Origin: Mesorhabditis belari
Taxonomy: Eukaryota; Nematoda; Chromadorea; Rhabditida; Rhabditidae
Assembly (NCBI GenBank): GCA_958450365.1
Contig: CAUEEP010000088.1
Coordinates: 62,001 to 126,000 of the forward strand
DNA: 64,000 nucleotides
Reading direction: 5' to 3'
A model generated the notes under the pieces. It saw only the letters and a program-made list of their open reading frames with translations, was not told the origin of the DNA and ran no database searches. Position numbers and translations under genes: made by a program. Positions 10,585 through 22,200 of this stretch are shown in pieces (the first letter of the stretch is position 1; each line of letters starts with the position of its first letter).

Positions 10585-11598
10585 TCAATAAAAGTATTTC
10601 GCTAGAGTAAAGCAACCTTTGTTCATCTCAATTTGATAACGAAAAGTTTGGGGAGACCGATGCAAGTAAAGGAGCTCGTGATCCTCCCCAAATACTACCT
10701 TCCTAACAAGTGGAATGTGAGCTTCAAGGAAGATAGCAGTGAATTGCTCGCTCTTTAGATTGCCCCTGCTCACGAGATCTCCATAGAATTTAATGTGAAG
10801 ACAAGCATTGAAATGATTGCTCCTCACGAAGAATTTCACGCAATCCACGAAACTCTCCCAATTATCGTGGAACAGTCTGAGCTGCACATTTTCTTTCATT
10901 AACGAAAGATGTCCTTTGATAAGGTCAAAAGGAAGAAATTCCAAACAGAGAAACTCAAAGAGCGCCCAGCGATTCTCCATAAATCGCAGAATCTCACGAT
11001 TAACGTCAATAGAAACAGCACGATTGCCATGTGGAAAAGTGATTGTCACCCATTTGCACACTTGGATCGAATTATACATTGAGAGAAGCGAGCGAGTTAC
11101 GCTTGAATCACTATTGAAATATAAGCTTACGTGTTTCAAAGGCCTGCCCTTATTAAGTGGCAAAAACTTCTGGACATCAAATTTTCGGGAACTCGTGTTG
11201 TTTTCAATACAACTTATATCCAAATTGGCGAAATGTGCGAGCTTTTGAAAGAGTCGCCCGTGAAGGGGATTCACCTGCACCGTCACACTACTTCCACGGC
11301 GCGAGATCCCGTCGCTCAAAAAACTAAGCCAAAAGTACTCTTCTCGTGATTTACTGTTATAAAATAAAGAAATGCCAATCCCATTTGCCACAATTCGTCC
11401 GTTGTCCTGATCTATTTCCGGGTTGAACAGTCGCACTTCAACATTTTCGAAATTTGAGGGGATTAGCCTACAAAATAGGACGAATGAGCGCAGATCGTGA
11501 TTCACTTTCAGCAATTGATGTGCCTCTAACACCTTCAATTTATGCAGAATCCCTGTTTTGAGAAGAGACGGCAAAGAGGGGAAACTTTGGAAAGTCAT
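10585..11598 (-). CDS. F-box-like family protein, copy 4 (intact)
   Basis: Single-exon minus-strand ORF of 337 residues starting MTFQSFPSLPSLLKTGIL. It has the same N-terminal F-box-like segment and family blocks (LHGRLFQKLAHFANLDI, FMENRWALFEFL, HIPLVRK, YLHRSPQTF). It is the only intact copy on the minus strand and forms one arm of an inverted duplication with copy 5. The upstream region (11600-11760) is an inverted copy of the promoter-proximal flank of copies 1-3, so the regulatory region duplicated too. F-box function is inferred; the ORF is intact. Confidence 0.7.
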   Translation of the reverse strand: MTFQSFPSLPSLLKTGILHKLKVLEAHQLLKVNHDLRSFVLFCRLIPSNFENVEVRLFNPEIDQDNGRIVANGIGISLFYNSKSREEYFWLSFLSDGISRRGSSVTVQVNPLHGRLFQKLAHFANLDISCIENNTSSRKFDVQKFLPLNKGRPLKHVSLYFNSDSSVTRSLLSMYNSIQVCKWVTITFPHGNRAVSIDVNREILRFMENRWALFEFLCLEFLPFDLIKGHLSLMKENVQLRLFHDNWESFVDCVKFFVRSNHFNACLHIKFYGDLVSRGNLKSEQFTAIFLEAHIPLVRKVVFGEDHELLYLHRSPQTFRYQIEMNKGCFTLAKYFY

Positions 11599-12116
11599 GA
11601 ATTTTTTTTGTTAGAGAAAAAGTTATGTATTTGGATGATTGGAAGGCTAAAGGCGTGAAAAATGCCCAAAGCAAAGCAGCGCGAACGTAATTGTAGTGAC
11701 ATTTTGCCTTCTATTTGGAAATTTCACATCTGGTCTCAGAATCAATGAGAGTGTGAAAATTCACCACAGACAAAATCAATGGCGGATTCGAAAAGAAAGA
11801 AAGGAAAAGCCGGAAAATGGAAAACGGGTACTGTACTTTAAATTTTCCATAAAGATTTCCATAATGATATGGAAATTATTTCATATTTCAGCTACCGTAT
11901 ACTCAGGCTCAGCTGAGATGGGGAAACATTTTAGCTACCTTTTAGCTATGGAAAATTGGTTCCGGTTGGAATTTTCTTCCACTAATTCATACCGGAGTTA
12001 AGCCAGGTCAGGCCAAGGTGTCAAGTTAGGACCAGGCCCCAGTCTCCGGCCTTTCGAGGTGATGCCGCGGAAGCCTATGGAAAAAAAAGGAATGTCGGAT
12101 CAGAACTGCATTGAAC

Positions 12117-12954
12117 GGCAAGTGCGATTCACATTTATTTACGTTGTGGCAGTTTGTTAACAAGAGATAACTTTGAGCTTTCTTTCTCGAGCAAAATGTA
12201 AGCGTACGAACGAGATGGATCTCACGTGCGATTGAATCCCCTTCACGGGCGACTTTTTCGAAGGCTCGCACATTTCGCGAATTTGGAAATATGCTGTCTT
12301 GATGAATACGGGACGAGTTCCCCAAAATTTGATGTCCAGAAGTTTTTGCCGATTAATAAGGGAAAACCTTTGAAACTCGTACGCTTCGAATTCAATGAAG
12401 ATTCCAGCGTCACTCGCTCGCTTCTCTCAATGTATAATGCGATCCCAGTCTGCAAAAGCGTGGCAATCATCTTTCCACATGGCAATCGTGACGTTTCTCG
12501 TGACGTTCATCGTGGAGTTCTGCGATTTATGGAGAATCGCTGGGCGCTCTGTGAGCGTCTCTATTTGGGATTTCTTCCTTTTGACCTTATCAAAGAAAAG
12601 TTTTTGTTAATGAAAGAAGATGCCTTGCCCATACTATGTTACGATAATGGGGCGAGTTTTGTGGATTGTGTGAAATTCTTCGTGAGGAGCAATCATTTCA
12701 ATGATTTTCTTAGCATTCAATGTGAAGGGGCTCTAGTGAGCAGGTCGGATCTGAGCTACGAGCAACTCACTTCTATCTTCCTTGAAGCTCAAATTCCACT
12801 TGTTAAGAAGTTCGTACTTGGGGAGAATGGCGAGATCCTTTACTTTCATCGGCCTCCAGACGCTTTTCTCTATCGAATTAACAGCTGCCACAATTGGCAT
12901 GAATTAAAGAAACCCTTTTTTTTCTCGTTTCTGATTTTTCTAATTTATACTTGA
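12117..12954 (+). pseudogene. F-box-like family, copy 5 (5'-truncated)
   Basis: Homology to the family begins only near 12117 (GCAAGTGCGATTC, equal to about residue 75 of copy 1). The F-box-like N terminus and start codon are absent. An open frame from an internal ATG (12226) runs 242 codons through LHGRLFRRLAHFANLEI and FMENRWALCERL. The family stop is lost near 12915 in a T-run, so the frame extends into the 3' flank (LKKPFFFSF) and ends at 12954. Without the N terminus it could not bind Skp1 if the F-box reading is right. A new upstream exon is conceivable but not visible. Confidence 0.75.
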
Positions 12955-13585
12955 CAGCTAGATCCTTAAAGTTTTATCGCTGAAAAAAAGAATGTGATTT
13001 TTAGGGCGAATATGTGACGAATAAATCAATGATTTCCTTACTACGAAATAACTTTTTTCACAAATTCTAGCTAGATTTTTGAAATCAGAATGGTTTTTAG
13101 ATCTCTAACCCAAAAGAAGTTATGGGTCCAAACCTCGAAAAACCCGATTTTCCATTCCAAACCGGGTTCTCAGCTCTAGAAAACGGTAAGGATCAGCCAA
13201 AAACGGTTTTCAGTTTTTGAATCGGGATATGGAAATAAAACACCTTTTCTATACTTTAAAAACACGCCACAAAGCATATTAAATTTTATCAAGGGAAAGA
13301 AACAAGCGGGACTCGGCATAAAAAACCAAACAACATTCACGATTCCATCAGGGAATGGCCAAGGGGAATTTTCATGCGGGGTAGGGTAGCGTATCCACGC
13401 TTTAGAAAGCGCGCCGCTTGCTTCCGCGCCAACCCCTTTAAACCGCGCGTAAATACGATTCTAACCATGTAACAAATAAAGCCATGAATAAAGCCATGAG
13501 CGCCTGAGAGCCATGAATTTGTTTGATTGATGCAAAGTCAACTAGCTAACACCAAGAGTTTGGGGCAAACGTTTTCGCGCTTGTA

Positions 13586-14892
13586 CAGGGTGCGGCAAAA
13601 GTTCTGACACTTTTTTCAAACGGCTGTATAAAATTTCAAAAAACAGTATTTGGCTCACTTTTTGTTTTTTAGCATTTGTTAAACTGTTTTTCCTTATTTT
13701 TAACAAGAAACAACGTTTTTGTTTAGGTTCGCTTTCAATTTGGATGCTAAAAAGAGGCGCACTGTGATACTTGAGTTGCACAAAGCCGGAAAGATACCGA
13801 TGGAGATTGTTCGAGTCACCGGATATCGAAAAAAGTCTGTCTATCGAGCCATTGAACGATTCAAGGAGCAGGGCAACGATCAGGACCGTCCAAGAAGCGG
13901 CCGACCAACCACAGCCGTCACCCCATAGAAAATAAACAAAGTCAGATGCCGAATCTGTCGAAATCCCACTCGTTCAATGAGAAAGATGGCCACAAGCCTC
14001 GGAATCAGCGAAAGAAGCGTTCAAAGGATTGTTCATAAGAAACTTGGAATGTCCAGCTACAAATTTGCTCGGGCTCATTTCCTGAACGACGCCATGAAGC
14101 AAAAGAGGATGGCTAAAGCGAAGAAGATCTTGCACCTGGTCGCTGCTGGTCGTTTGGACAAGGTTGTGTTCACAGATGAGAAGATCTTCACCGTTCAACC
14201 GATCCACAATCGTCAAAACCATCGCCAACTTCTCAAGTGAGGTCTGAAAAACAGTTTGGCAGTCAAATTGATGGTCCACCAAGATTTTCCGAAGTCCGTT
14301 ATGGTGTGGGCCGGCATCTGTGCCACAGGAAAGACGCCTCATGTGTTCATCGATCGAAATGTGAAAATCAACGCTAAGGTCTACCAGCAAAAGGTGTTAA
14401 AGGATATCTTAGAGCCCTGGGCAGCGAATCACTTCGGACAAACTGGATTTACCCCTCAGCAGGACAGGGCGCCGGCCCATGGAGTCCGCTCGACTCTCGA
14501 CTCTCTGCAATCAGCTGTTTCCGGGCTACTGGGGTAAGGACATTTGGCCGTCGAATAGCCCCGATTTGAATCCCCTGGACTTCTCCGTTTGGTCGATCTT
14601 GGAAGACAAGATCTCTGGCAAGAGATTTCACTCCGTGGATTCTTTGAAAGTTACTTTGAAGAGGGGCTGGGCTGAAATCACTGTTCAGCAATGCGCGACC
14701 ATCGTCGGCAACTTCAGCAAGCTATTGAAGAAGTGCATCGAGGCCTAGGGTAGAAATTTTGAATATTTGTTATGATTTTTTGTTAGTTTTGTCTTCAGTA
14801 AACAATTTGTTATCGTTCTTTTGATTAACATTGCCAAAGTTTGCAACTTTTATTTCTCTTCGAAAAAGTGTCGGAACTCTTGCCGCACCCTG
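13586..14892 (+). mobile_element. Tc1/mariner-superfamily transposon, 1307 bp, flanked by TA
   Basis: Ends are inverted repeats starting CAGGGTGCGGCAAAAG at 13586 and its near-complement ending at 14892. A TA lies immediately outside both ends (13584-13585 and 14893-14894). The internal region holds one plus-strand transposase gene, now broken. The paralogous empty site in copy A proves the insertion boundaries. Confidence 0.92.
13719..14748 (+). pseudogene. Broken mariner-type transposase (DD37D/maT-like)
   Basis: Helix-turn-helix region near the start (KKRRTVILELHKAGKI, then GYRKKSVYRAIERF and RPRSGRPTT), followed by a stop at about 13926. A second segment (13977-14240) has LGISERSVQRIVHKKLG and the first catalytic aspartate in VVFTDEKIF. 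After another stop, a third has QQDRAPAHG with the second aspartate (codon at 14463). A fourth frame has WPSNSPDLNPLDFSVW with the third aspartate (codon at 14563), ending in KKCIEA at 14748. The second and third aspartates are 100 nt apart, not a multiple of three, so at least one indel lies between them. Inactive, but recognisable over its full length. Confidence 0.85.
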
Positions 14893-15610
14893 TATTACTG
14901 TATCGCTCAATTCCGTAGCTTTAGTTGATTTGACTACATTGATACTGAAAGTATCTCTTCCAAAAAAACAGAAACCACACTAAAAACAATTTATTGACAA
15001 AAAGAACAAGACAAAAATATCATAAACCGCTATCAAACTTTAACACTATTACAGTTGTGTACCTTCTTTTTCTCAAGAAATGAGTGTGATCTACAGTTAT
15101 CATATCAGAAATTGGGGGAGGTTTATCAAAAAATTCGGGGTTTCACTCACAGATTGACATCGTTCACAGACCAAATATCAGTGTGGGGATTTGAAAAGCG
15201 ATAGGAAAAGCCGGGGAAACAGATACTGTACTTTAAATTGTCATAAAGATATGCAAATCCTTTCACACTTTAGCTACCATCGACTCCATAGGGTCAGATT
15301 ACGGTAGTTCACTGTGACATTAGCCCAAAAAGCTACCGTAATCAAGCGGGCGGCTAAAGGACACACCAAGTTACGGTCATCCCGCAATCTGGCTCAATTT
15401 GCATTACGTTGTAAAATTTTGGATTACGGTAGCTTTCCGTGGTAAAGACAGCAGTAAATTTGCATTTAACCGTCGCGGTTCGTATATAGATTCCCGTTAA
15501 ATGCAAATTTTCGTCTAAAGTAGCCAAAGTACCGGAAAATCTACAAATCTACCTCATAAACGCAAAAATTTAAAGCAGTCGAGACAAAGTAAAGCTTTTC
15601 GGGAATTATA

Positions 15611-16286
15611 GAAAACCTAGCCTGGCAACGTTTTCCCCAAATAACGAGAGTTCACATATAAAGAAATAGTCCAGGAGCACAATCCGCGCCCTGCACAAAA
15701 AACAAAGTATCACAATGCTCAGTGATCGGAGCTGAAAAAGATCTGTTCAGGGAAAAGAGCTTCGGGTAACAAAAGTAAATTTACACAAAAAGATAAAAAC
15801 AAACCTTCAAAAACAAATCCTCAAAATTACATTCACAATTAGAAACAGAAGCTTTTTTGCACAGATCAACAGCCCCAACCCAACGACAGGAAAAGGAAAA
15901 TGAGTCAAATGAAACAAATGAAAAGCTTTTAGCACATTTCTTTTTGTGGATACCAGCTTTCTGAATAAATCTCACATTTTGCTGAAGGTTAGAGGTAAAA
16001 AGAAAAGGGGGAAAGAAAATATGACACCATTTTATGAGTAAGGGTTATTGTGAGAATCAAGAAATAAAGCTATTTTGCTAACAAAAAACAAAACCAAATC
16101 GATTCCGATCCTAGAATTCGATGTTCGGCATGCGGTGAGGCGTACGACGCTGAAAATAGAATGGATCAATTTATTTTTGGATCAAGCTATTTTTGAATCA
16201 AGAATAAGTAAAGATATAAATTTGCCTAACCTCAACTGGTGTGTTTTGATTTACTAGTAAGCTTGTAAGCGCCTAGCTTACAGGTT
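15611..16286. other. No gene seen
   Basis: AT-rich sequence between the duplication and the 3' end of the DUF4708-like gene. An ORF at 15781-15975 (minus) has no recognisable features. The last part presumably includes that gene's 3' UTR. Confidence 0.4.
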
Positions 16287-19200
16287 CTAGAGTCCGGTTA
16301 AAACATCCCTGGTCTGAAGACAGGGTAGGTCATGTCAGAACTAGATAGATCAGCCAAGCCCTGTCATCTTATTAGATTGATAATAAATGGATAAAGCCTC
16401 ACCGGAGTTGATCCAATCGGATAGATCCCATCGCTCAGCACAACCCGATATGGTTGGCTGGGATTCACTTGTGAGAGTTGAGAGCGGTCAGGTGGTGGTC
16501 GCTGTTGAGTGTTCGGCACATCAATGACGACTTGTGAAGCGTGTGATGTACCCGGCTTCCTCATCAATGGAGTGGCAAAGTTTGTCTAAAATAAAAAAGG
16601 AATTTTTCAAAATCCGAGGCACTTCTAGCTTATAAAAATCCACCCACTTTCTCGTTTTTAGGCTCAGCCCTGGGCTGGGAGACGCGTTGAGATGGCATCG
16701 TTTTATTCTTCAGATCCAGCAGCGGTGTTCTCAGGGTCTTCCCGGTTGGCGATGAAGTGGCAAAGGTCTAGAAGAGTCAATTTAAAGCTGTTTGCATCAG
16801 TGAACTTTAAACGTTACCTGTTCTTTTTTCAGCAAAGGCTTTGGCTTTGGTGGTGTCGCTTGAACGAGTTGAAAGGTTTCTCCAAATCTTTTCGGGATCG
16901 CCGTTTCGGGACTGAGTCGTGAAAGGTGTCCTCTCTTTCTTTCGCTCAATCCTTTCCAATGGCCTCACTTCATCAACACGATCACCGAGATCCTTCGTGG
17001 CCATTGAAGTGTCCAATGATGTCTGAATGAAAACATTAAAGGATGTAGTATGATAATCGTTTTTAAAGCACCAACTTCGATTTACAAGCCTTAAAACTTT
17101 CTTCACTATCGCTTATAGGCAGACTGGTCTTCTAGGCCATAAGCCTGGCGCTAAACTATACTTAAACTAAACAAAATTTTTGAGGCCAGGCAGGCCATAA
17201 AGCGATAAAAAGCTATGCTAAAATCTTAACTCTAACCAACGCGTTTAACTGCCTTTTACTAAATTTACAAACCCTCACCTTCGCCGCCACCTCGAAACTC
17301 CTTTTCAGCTTGTACGAAAGAGACGATTTGACGGGCATTTGCGGTGGATCTTCGACACTTTTTGAAGCATCAGCGGCCAGCTTCGAGAAGGAGACCTAGA
17401 AAACAAGAAATCTGGATAAAGTTCTGCAAATTTTACCTGCTTAAGTTTCATTTCTTTATTAGCCGGCTGTTCTTTCGCGAGTTGAGTGGCCGATTGTGGA
17501 ACTTGCAAGGAGAAGGATGGACCGGCGAAAGTTTTCTAAAAAAATGGTTAGTGATTTAAAATTGCTAATTTGGCATAAGATATCTTGAGACAGATACGGG
17601 TGAAATTTAATATAGTACTGGAAAAAAGTCTCAAAAATTTGCCAAATAATTAATTGAATACCTTTTCATTTGAGTGCTGAAATTCCCTTAGAAATCCTCG
17701 TTTCTTCTTCTCGAGTGGCTCTAAATCGCTCGTCAAACTCGCGTTGAAATCTCTCTAAACAAAAGTATTGAAAAGCGCTTGAAATTTAACAAAATCTATT
17801 CAAAAGTTTATCCAATACAAAGCAAAGTGGATAAAATTTGCTAAAACGCACCTTTTTCCCAAGAGACTTTGCCATTTCAGCCGGAGAAACTTTCTGATAT
17901 CCAAATGTCGGCTTGATACTCTCCACCAAGTTGGTACGGGAGCCTGAAAAGATAGAATTCATATTTTTAGAGCCTAGTTTTACCTTTTAAAACAAAAATC
18001 TATGCAAAGTTTCAAAAGTTTAAACCAACAAATTTCAAAAAACCCCACTCGATAATTTGCTGGTCAGGAAATCCTCTTCACTTGACGAGTCCTCCTCAAC
18101 TTTCACGGAAGGTTTCCATTTTGGCGATGGCAGTGGCAATCGTTGTTGCTGTGAGGCTTTTAGAACCTTGCAAGACTTCGCTTGGGCTTGTTGTTCCTCT
18201 TGTGATCGCTGATGTGGCTCTTCTTGTGCTCTCCAAGTCTTTACTTCTGCTCGTTGTTGCAGTCTTGGGCCTTGTTGTGATCCTTCTTGTCTTTGCTCTT
18301 GCCGCTTCATTTCTCTCTCCTCTTCCTCACTTCCTCCGGTGAGACAATTATCGGCCGCTTAAATGGGGCATCCGGTCGAAATGGACCCTGAAAATTTTGG
18401 AAATGAATTACTAATGGCTTCATAAAAGTAAGCCTAGGTTCTATGAGAATTGGAAGGTTTCAAGTATTGGAACAAAATTTCAAGATTTACGTATTATAGA
18501 GATGATCAATAACAAAATAAAAACACACCAATTTCGGCACCATTAGTTGTCGCCGTTGTTGCAACGAGGCCACAGAAGCGGTGATCTTGTTCACTTCGCC
18601 GGCTTTGAGTCTAACTAAAACGGAAAATTTGACGGTGTTCAAGCTGCTGAAATCTTATCTTCACATGCCAAAATGCTTAATTTTAGACTATCAAGTTTTT
18701 CTCTAAACCCCACCATCAACTTCGAAGCCACCAATCACTCGTCCCTGACAACAGTTCTTCAACGACACGAGAAACTCTTTGCATGCCTGAAATTTAGCAA
18801 ATCACTAATCTATTAAATCTATTAAATCACTAATCTAATCAAAAATTTCTAAACAAACATTTCGCTCGTGCTCCATTGATGCCATAAAATGGATTGGCTC
18901 CGGCTTTTGCGCCCACACGAGAAAATACGGATATCTAAAGGGAAACCACATAAATTTGAACAAGAAAGATGAAATTAAGCAGTTGCAACTAGCAAACTTA
19001 CAAGAACGTGTGCCTCATTCCGTTGAACTTGATATCATAGTAGCAATCGGGATCCCGTGGTGGAAGTGTGTATCCATACTAAAAAAAAGAACATAGGTAT
19101 GAACATTTTCTCTAATCTGTAAATTAGTAACCTAAAATCTCAAAAAAACCAACCGATTCACTCCAGTACTCTCGCAGTTGTCCGTAGGTGGCAAACGGAG

Positions 19201-22200
19201 AGTGCGCGGGCAGCGCCCGATGAGCGCCCACCACACGGCCGCGACCGAGCCTGGAATGAGGAGAGATTAATTAAACCATAAAATTTGACTCAACTTCATA
19301 AACATAAAGTCAAAAGTTTGGGATCTAATTCGCCCTAATGTACTGGACAATATAAAACTGGGAATATCTGGGATAAAACTGGATGAATGTTTAGCTTTAA
19401 ATGTCTAAAACGAAGCAATGAGTTCATTGGGCTGATTTGTTTTACTCAAAAAAAGTGGATTTGTCAGTACAATAACGTTCTAAACTCTAGCATAAGAATT
19501 AATTTTTTTTTAAAGATGGAAGCTTCAGCAAGATCACTAAATTTCTTGGCCAAATTTTTGTTTAATCAAAAAAGCAAGGATTGGGGCAGACTAGTGGGGG
19601 AGACAAGGTTGTCGATGACACGATGGGAAAATGAGGATTGGATTGAGGAAAAGGGGGAATCGCAAGAGGAAAGCAGTGAAAAGAAGTGGAAAGCCATTGG
19701 GAAGAAAAGTGAAGAAAGCGCCATTGAAGAAAAGAAAGAACAGAGGGCATTGGGACAAAAAAAGGGAGAGAAGACACAAAGAAAGGTAGGGCTGAGTGAG
19801 TGAAAGGACAACGATTTGGGAAAACAACCGGCATCAAGCGGTGACCCGTTCACTAGATCCAGTAAATCCTGGATCCGGTCAGAAAATCTCTTTAACTTGC
19901 ATAATGAGTTTTAAATTTAATGCACGGTTTTAACTTTCGAGGTTTAATTTATTTCATAAAGAGGTGTTTTGAACAAAATTCTCCAGAAATGAGCTTTCAA
20001 TTTACAATCTACAATCTACAAAGAATCTACCTTTGGCCTCAAGCTGCTTAAATCACTGTTAATAACAAAGTTGGCCAAAAACGACTTATAAAAGTCCAAA
20101 ATAGAGCCAGAAAGAAGCTGAAAATCAAGTAAGCAATGACAGGCATTGATACTGATCAAAATCCTAATCTCAAGTCAAGTAGACCTAATCGTAAGAACGG
20201 TTGACCTAACCAGTTTGGTCGTAAGACTTACAAAGTCTTCTCCAGTCAAAACTCAAAACAGACATCAAATTTACCATCAGTCATCGAATTAGTTCACATT
20301 AGTTCACAAGACTCGTCATAAAATCGTGTTTCACAAAGTCTATTCATTCAAATCATTCAAAATAAATTGTATCATTCAAAAAAAAGAATGATACAACTTA
20401 ACAATGGCAGTGAGGAAATGAAAAGAAAATCAAAAAAAAGGGGAAGGGGGGTCGACCCGGTGTGTCTAGTGAGAGAGAAAGGGGAAGAGCGACAGATGGC
20501 GCGTGTCCTGTCTCCCCTTCTATCTCCCCAATATACAGGACCGGCTGCCCTCCATCGCTAGGTTAGTCGGGTTGAAAGAACAAAGACAGAACGCAGCAGG
20601 AGAGGCAGATTCTCGGAGAGACTAGTCCTAGAAATGATGAAAAAGATGGGCCTGACTGATCTCATCCCCTTTTCCTCTATCAATTGAATAGTCCAAGGCA
20701 ACAGATGACCCTCCCAGCGATCAACAGCCTCTCTTTGACTTTCTTGAAAGCGACGGGAACATTAGAGAGTGCAAAACCCGACACCACAAGCAGCGGTTGC
20801 AATGCAGATTTCTCCATACTAGATGTAGCTTTCAAAGAGGTGTGCCGGAAAGAAAGATAGATAAACGCAACGTTGGAGCTTGTTGTTGTTGCAAAGCTTG
20901 TTTCGGACACTTTCTAAAAAATTAGCTTTTATGCAATAGTTGAACTTAATTATAATCTACCGTCCTACCCCAGCTACAGTTTGTCCAAATTTTCCTGAAC
21001 TTGTTCCTGGTCCGGATCTGCTGATCAAACTGACTTTGTCTGCTTTTCTATAATCAAATAAATTCAAAGAACAAAATCTGGTGGCTCAAAATTTTCCTTT
21101 CAAACACACATGTGTTATTTTACGAATCGCCAATCAAATCGGATGGCAAAATGTCAAAGAAAACAAAAAAAACGGCGAGAAAGAAAAGAGCAAGATGATT
21201 CACCCCAGACTTGCATTGTCTGATCGCAAATGGAAAGCGAACGGTTTGAATTTGAAAATCGCACGTTTTGAATTAAAAATTTTTAAACTCCTAAAATCAT
21301 GATTTACTTTAAAATTATGTTCTACTACATGTATAGCTTGGCAATTCGAAGAGGGAGAGAGCTGGCTTCGACATAAAAAATGTAGTGAATGGCGTGTCAT
21401 TGAGGCCATATCGAGGAGTATCAAGGAGAAAGAGGTCATAACTGGATGAGTGAAAGAGGGAAAGAAAAAGAGAGTTGAGCCCCAGAGCCGGCTGTCAATC
21501 AAAAAAGGCGTGTGATGAATGAGAAAATAGGCAGATGTAGTGATCCCCGGTCGGCGAAATGAGTTCTACTCAATGATGACCTAGAACAAGAATAACCAAA
21601 TAATGCTCAAAAATAAAATGTGCTGATCCTAGGATTTGTTGATCAGGCCAAATCAGGTCCGATAGAAAAATGGAGTACGGTCGGCAAACAACTATGTACC
21701 TCAGTTTAAAAATGAAAGATAATTTGATTTTTTAATTTGGAAAAATCGACTTTTACAGAACTTCCATTCAAAATGCCACCCAAATGAGTTTCACTCAAAA
21801 AGTGATGCCTACATGGTCGTAAAAGAAAAAAAAGAGCCAAACGCATCAACAAACGCTAATGAGATGAGTGTGAGGGCTAATCGTTGGCCGGGATTAGCAA
21901 AAAAATGCATCTTAAAGAGCCGGATAAATAAAGAAAAATTAGTCAAATCAGTTTCAAAAAAATCTTCAAAAATCCAGATCAGACCCTAACATAAAACTTC
22001 AATATTCAAGTGATAAACAGAAAAGCTTTCGAAACCCATATGTAAAGACATCTGAGCGAGGGGAAAGTCCGCGGAGAAGACGGAGAAGGAGAAAAAGTAT
22101 GTGCCGGGTCCTAAAGCCGCCTCACTCCCAAAGCTGGCCAAAAGATGGGGCTGTGAAGAGAGAAAGGAGAGCGAGAATGAGCCCCGGAGTGGGAAGAGAC

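Larger units (their letters stand above)
10090..13270. repeat. Large imperfect inverted duplication carrying F-box-like copies 4 and 5
   Basis: About 10090-11500 (minus-strand copy 4 plus its 3' flank) is inverted relative to about 12117-13270 (plus-strand copy 5 plus its 3' flank). The match extends well past both stop codons, for example the shared GGGTTCTCAGCTCTAGAAAA near 13165 and its complement near 10235. The centre (about 11650-12115) is not duplicated and replaces the 5' part of copy 5. Confidence 0.75.
13490..15610. repeat. Segmental duplication, copy B, split by a mariner-type element
   Basis: 13490-13585 and 14893-15610 together match copy A (2440-3300). Removing the element at 13586-14892 and one TA restores collinearity (CGCGCTTG-TA-TTACTGTATC in both). 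Non-coding, rich in ACGGTAGC motifs. Confidence 0.8.
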
